NCBI GenBank assembly: GCA_946622835.1
Contig: CAMOQI010000030.1
Span: forward strand, 1 to 7,911
Direction: 5' to 3'
Source of the DNA: an uncultured Candidatus Melainabacteria bacterium
GTDB taxonomy: Bacteria; Cyanobacteriota; Vampirovibrionia; Gastranaerophilales; Gastranaerophilaceae
DNA length: 7,911 bases
In this document: positions 5,557-7,911 of the stretch, one piece after another
Position numbering within the stretch: position 1 is the first letter of the stretch
Layout: each line of letters opens with the position of its first letter
The notes under the pieces: generated by a model
What the model was told of the DNA's origin: nothing
Seen by the model: the letters and a program-made list of their open reading frames with translations, nothing else
The model's database searches: none
Translations under genes and position numbers: made by a program

Positions 5557-7140
5557 TTAAACCACCTTTAATTCTTCGACAACATTTGTAAGTAAAAACG
5601 AAAATTCACTACCATGGTTCACCTTGCTTTCTACCCAAATTTTGCCGCCATGCGCTTCAACAATTTGCCTTGACAAATATAATCCCAATCCGGTTCCGGT
5701 AGAGCGCTTTTTGCTGGTACCCTGAGAAAATCGTTTGAACAAATGTGCAATATCCTCTTTTGGTATACCGTTCCCGTTATCTATAACAGAAAACATCAAA
5801 TCTCCTGATTGGGATTTAACATAAATGTCAATAATGCCACCCTTGTTTGTGTAGTTCAAAGCATTACCACACAAATTTGTAATAACTCTTTTAATTTCAG
5901 CCCTGTCAGCATTAACTTTCAAATCATCATCTACATCACAATGTAAATTAAATTCAATATCCTTCTTCTTTGAAAGCGGTTCCAATTCATCATAACACTG
6001 TTTAACTAGATCTTTAATATTAAACTTTGTCTTACACAAATTCAACTTTCCGCTTTCAAAGCGATAAACCTCCAGCAAGGCATTTACGAGCCCTAATAAA
6101 TCCTCATTGCTCTGAAGCATAGTTGATAACATAACCTTTTGTTGTTCTTTTATTTCTCCCAACGAGCCATCAATAAAGAATTTTAAGGTTTGAATAGCTG
6201 CTAAAAGCGGAGTTCTTAAATCATGTGTTAATGTTGCAATAAAATCATCTCTTAAACGCTCGGTTTCCTTTTGTACGCTGAAATTTCGGATAACACCAAC
6301 AAACTTTTCTTCTTGCGAATACTCATCTGTTAAAGATGCAAAATTAATTTCAACGGGAACAGCCACTTCGGTTAAAAAATTCCTGATATATAAATCTCTC
6401 AGTAAAAACTCAGAATTATCACAGGACAAACCTAAAATTGCCGCATTCACTCCGGATTTTGGAGCTTTATTATACTCAGGATTATCTGTATAGGCAATTT
6501 CCTGAATTTTCATAGTTTTAAGAGAATGCGCAGATAATCCGGTCATATTTTCACAAGCCGGATTAACCTGTTCTATATTTCCCTTAGCATCGATAATAAT
6601 AATGCCATCCGCACAGTAATTAATTATTGCCGATAATTTTAAATTGGCATTATCAAGTTCTTTTGTTCTTTCTGCCACAAGCTCTTCAAGATTTTGAGAA
6701 TATTTTGTCAATTGAGCCTTTGCCTCTTCTAACTGTACAATTTTATCCCTTAAATCAGCAAGCAGATGACTTCTTTCGATCCCGTTTTTAATATTCATTA
6801 TCAAATCGTCATTATCCCAAGGCTTTTCAATATACTTATAAACCCCGATTTCATTAATTGTCTTAATCGCATTTTCTTTATCAGCATACGCCGTCAGCAA
6901 TATCATACTTATCTCAGGATAAAGTTTTTTTGCTTCGCGTAAAAATTCTAATCCGTTCATTTCAGGCATCAGAAAATCCGAAATAATTAAATCCGGCGAT
7001 TCTTTTTTCAAATAATCAATAGCTTCTATTGGGTTGTTAAACACAACAACATCATTAAAACCTTCAACTTTCATAAGTGTGCTAAAAGTTGAAGTCAACA
7101 ATTTATCATCGTCAACGTATAATATCTTCCCTAAACTCAT
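5557..7140 (-). CDS. Soluble hybrid histidine kinase: receiver-coiled coil-PAS-HisKA-HATPase
   Basis: The 527-residue kinase has no transmembrane segment, so it is predicted cytoplasmic. The N-terminal receiver (4-122) has D10/D11, phospho-acceptor D55 in ISDFLMP, T83 and K106 in EKPW. A coiled coil (about 126-170, LRDKIVQLEEAKAQL...) connects to a PAS domain (about 167-290; DGIIIIDAKGNIEQVNPAC). The HisKA domain has H306 in THDLRTPL. The HATPase domain has N-box N422/N426, G1 DNGNGIP (454-460), the LFKRFSQG F-box and G2 GTGLGLYLS (482-490). All catalytic residues are intact. A receiver in front of the kinase core usually acts as an input, letting an upstream kinase modulate this one. The PAS ligand is unknown. 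It is the first gene of a kinase-regulator operon. The start is fixed by the receiver; no Shine-Dalgarno sequence is present. Confidence 0.95.
   Translation of the reverse strand: MSLGKILYVDDDKLLTSTFSTLMKVEGFNDVVVFNNPIEAIDYLKKESPDLIISDFLMPEMNGLEFLREAKKLYPEISMILLTAYADKENAIKTINEIGVYKYIEKPWDNDDLIMNIKNGIERSHLLADLRDKIVQLEEAKAQLTKYSQNLEELVAERTKELDNANLKLSAIINYCADGIIIIDAKGNIEQVNPACENMTGLSAHSLKTMKIQEIAYTDNPEYNKAPKSGVNAAILGLSCDNSEFLLRDLYIRNFLTEVAVPVEINFASLTDEYSQEEKFVGVIRNFSVQKETERLRDDFIATLTHDLRTPLLAAIQTLKFFIDGSLGEIKEQQKVMLSTMLQSNEDLLGLVNALLEVYRFESGKLNLCKTKFNIKDLVKQCYDELEPLSKKKDIEFNLHCDVDDDLKVNADRAEIKRVITNLCGNALNYTNKGGIIDIYVKSQSGDLMFSVIDNGNGIPKEDIAHLFKRFSQGTSKKRSTGTGLGLYLSRQIVEAHGGKIWVESKVNHGSEFSFLLTNVVEELKVV
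5562..5569 (-). promoter_or_regulatory. Strong ribosome binding site of the response regulator, inside the kinase 3' end
   Basis: AAAGGTGG lies 6 nt before the ATG at 5555 and overlaps the Lys-Val-Val codons that end the kinase gene. With only one base between stop and start, ribosomes finishing the kinase could reinitiate, helping keep kinase and regulator in a fixed ratio. Confidence 0.8.
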
Positions 7141-7146
7141 ACTTAT

Positions 7147-7175
7147 ATCTTAAAATATTTTTCAAAAGAAGACAA
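7147..7175 (-). promoter_or_regulatory. Candidate promoter of the two-component operon
   Basis: On the minus strand, TTGTCT (7175-7170), a 17-nt spacer and TAAGAT (7152-7147) are followed by ATAAGT and then the ATG at 7140. Each hexamer matches consensus at 4 of 6 positions with ideal spacing. The predicted start falls on the A of the ATG, implying a leaderless kinase mRNA. Confidence 0.4.
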
Positions 7176-7196
7176 ATTGTTTACAAAATCGCAATA

Positions 7197-7215
7197 ATTA
7201 GGTGCAAAAAGAAAA
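7197..7215 (+). repeat. Imperfect direct repeat, copy 1 (downstream side of ferritin)
   Basis: ATTAGG-TG-CAAAAAGAAAA matches ATTAGG-GGTT-CAAAAAGAAAA at 7867-7887: 17 identical bases around a 2-4 nt variable middle. The two copies bracket the ferritin gene in the same orientation. In AT-rich DNA the CAAAAAGAAAA part alone would not be notable. Confidence 0.45.
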
Positions 7216-7217
7216 CA

Positions 7218-7235
7218 AAGATATCCGGAATTCTT
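7218..7235. repeat. Imperfect palindrome between ferritin and the kinase gene
   Basis: AAGATATCCGGAATTCTT is symmetric at 14 of 18 bases around the CCGG centre. On the minus strand it is followed by TGTTTTCTTTTT, so it could be a weak ferritin terminator. The stem would be interrupted by mismatches and has almost no loop, so an operator-like dyad for a DNA-binding protein is an alternative. Function is unproven. Confidence 0.3.
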
Positions 7236-7256
7236 AATGCACCCGACAAAAAGCTT

Positions 7257-7763
7257 CTAATATACCGGCTGATTATACTCTCTGTGGCTTAATTCTCTAT
7301 CAATCAGATATAGCGCAGATTTTTCTTCGCCAAAGGCCTTTAATTTTGAAATAATCCTTGAAACCATAGCTTCTTCTTCTATTTGTTCTTTTAAATACCA
7401 GTCAATAAAATTTCTGGTTGCCAAATCACAATCAGATTCTGACATCTGAGCAACACAATCAATTGCGGATGTAATTGAGCGCTCATGCTGATAAATTTGT
7501 TCAAACACACTCAAAGGACTTTTAACCTCAAACAATGGAGGCTCTATTTGAGCTAATCTTATTTGAGAATTTCTATCTATTACGTACTCAAATAATATCA
7601 TCCCGTGATCAATTTCTTCTTTAGACTGAATTTTAGTCCATTTAGAAAACCCATACATACCAATCTCAGCAAAATAAGCAGACATCGATAAATATAAATA
7701 CGCGGAATAAAACTCCTTGTTAATTTGTTCATTAAGAACATCTCTGATTTTATCACTAATCAT
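7257..7763 (-). CDS. ftnA: Bacterial non-heme ferritin
   Basis: Ferritin forms a 24-subunit shell that oxidises Fe(II) and stores Fe(III) in the cytoplasm. With the start chosen here the protein has 168 residues, close to E. coli FtnA, and its metal ligands fall at the FtnA numbers: E17, Y24, E49/E50, H53, E94, E126, Q127, E129 and E130. Both the di-iron ferroxidase centre and the nearby third-iron site are thus complete. The NEQINKEFYSAYLYLSMS helix and IDRELSHREY C-terminal helix fit the family, and the heme-binding methionine pattern of bacterioferritin is not evident. I chose the ATG at 7763 because AAAGGAGA lies just upstream; the ATG at 7766 is the alternative, and an in-frame TTG at 7778 would put the ribosome binding site inside the gene. 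It is transcribed toward the kinase gene, 116 bp away. Confidence 0.95.
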   Translation of the reverse strand: MISDKIRDVLNEQINKEFYSAYLYLSMSAYFAEIGMYGFSKWTKIQSKEEIDHGMILFEYVIDRNSQIRLAQIEPPLFEVKSPLSVFEQIYQHERSITSAIDCVAQMSESDCDLATRNFIDWYLKEQIEEEAMVSRIISKLKAFGEEKSALYLIDRELSHREYNQPVY

Positions 7764-7767
7764 CATA

Positions 7768-7775
7768 TCTCCTTT
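7768..7775 (-). promoter_or_regulatory. Ribosome binding site that decides the ferritin start
   Basis: AAAGGAGA is followed by TATG-ATG. The GGAG core is 5 nt from the second ATG (7763) and only 2 nt from the first (7766), favouring 7763. The upstream in-frame TTG at 7778 overlaps this site and is unlikely to be used. Confidence 0.8.
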
Positions 7776-7778
7776 CAA

Positions 7779-7860
7779 AAGAAAAGTTAAAAAAAGAGTA
7801 AAAAATTATCATCCGCCATCTGACTAAGCCATAATAGTATATATAAGTTTTTAAATATTT
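7779..7860 (-). promoter_or_regulatory. Ferritin upstream region: likely promoter and leader of about 60-70 nt
   Basis: On the minus strand the region carries the run TATATATACTATTAT (near 7845-7830), containing the -10 candidates TATACT and TATTAT without a convincing -35. A GC-richer patch (GGCTTAGTCAGATGGCGGATG) and T-rich tracts then lead to the ribosome binding site. TGATAAT in the leader matches one half of the Fur 7-1-7 consensus, but the partner half is not recognisable. Iron-dependent control is expected for ferritin but is not shown here. Confidence 0.3.
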
Positions 7861-7866
7861 AGCACA

Positions 7867-7887
7867 ATTAGGGGTTCAAAAAGAAAA
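7867..7887 (+). repeat. Imperfect direct repeat, copy 2 (upstream side of ferritin)
   Basis: ATTAGG-GGTT-CAAAAAGAAAA is the partner of the repeat at 7197-7215. This copy sits directly before a consensus extended -10, so it may be part of a promoter, whereas the other copy is followed by AAAGATATCC with no -10. Confidence 0.45.
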
Positions 7888-7892
7888 ATTTA

Positions 7893-7901
7893 TGATATAA
7901 T
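7893..7901 (+). promoter_or_regulatory. Consensus extended -10 promoter directed off the right edge
   Basis: TG-A-TATAAT is a perfect extended -10 on the plus strand. No strong -35 is visible at 16-18 nt upstream. It implies a plus-strand transcript starting around the window edge, divergent from ferritin, whose gene is not included. Confidence 0.5.
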
Positions 7902-7911
7902 ATTTTTATCG

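Noticed and set aside
7089..7292. Plus-strand open frame of 67 codons spanning the ferritin-kinase gap
   Set aside because: It starts antisense inside the kinase gene and ends inside ferritin, has no ribosome binding site, and its Lys/Ile-rich product looks like translated AT-rich DNA.
7764..7778. Ferritin starting at the in-frame TTG at 7778
   Set aside because: The AAAGGAGA ribosome binding site lies inside that extension, and starting at ATG 7763 puts all iron ligands at the family's residue numbers.
1..7911. Mobile element, CRISPR array, toxin-antitoxin or defence system
   Set aside because: No transposase, integrase, regular spacer repeats, short toxin-antitoxin pair or defence domains are seen. 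The lone GIY-YIG protein is of the housekeeping YhbQ type and not evidence of a mobile intron.

Overview
The window is AT-rich bacterial chromosome that reads as an ordinary housekeeping and signalling neighbourhood. No phage, transposon, CRISPR or plasmid signature is visible. The best guess for the host is a non-photosynthetic relative of cyanobacteria (Melainabacteria/Vampirovibrionia, for example gut Gastranaerophilales). The basis is the FtsZ sequence, which has the VEFW...NTD form typical of cyanobacterial and plastid FtsZ and no ftsA beside it, together with very AT-rich intergenic DNA and frequent absence of Shine-Dalgarno sequences. This lineage call is inference at about 55-60% confidence; other AT-rich Gram-negative lineages are not excluded.

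Layout, left to right: (1) a tRNA-Leu(CAA) on the minus strand, cut by the left edge; (2) a plus-strand gene for a secreted two-domain beta-rich protein, ending at a strong bidirectional terminator shared with (3) ftsZ on the minus strand; (4) nadK, upstream of ftsZ on the same strand; (5) a small GIY-YIG (UPF0213/YhbQ-like) gene divergent from nadK across only 47 bp; (6) a minus-strand gene for an exported coiled-coil protein of unknown function, whose 3' end overlaps the GIY-YIG gene tail to tail by 14 bp; (7) a NarL-type response regulator and (8) a soluble REC-PAS-histidine kinase, one base apart and followed by gene 6, so kinase -> regulator -> exported protein may form one operon; (9) a bacterial non-heme ferritin on the minus strand. 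A good extended -10 promoter points off the right edge on the plus strand. No stretch above 300 bp lacks a gene.

Functionally, nadK (NADP supply) and ftsZ (division ring) form a co-directional housekeeping pair. The kinase has no membrane segment and carries its own N-terminal receiver, so it probably integrates phosphoryl input from another kinase with a PAS signal and passes phosphate to the DNA-binding regulator. The exported coiled-coil protein is a candidate target or partner by position only. Ferritin stores iron.

The most notable pattern is in translation starts. ftsZ, the response regulator and ferritin have clear Shine-Dalgarno sequences. The other five genes have none, and each has a -10-like hexamer 6-9 nt before the ATG, the geometry of leaderless mRNAs. 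AT-richness makes chance matches likely, so this needs transcript 5'-end mapping. I did not find a convincing undescribed multi-gene system.
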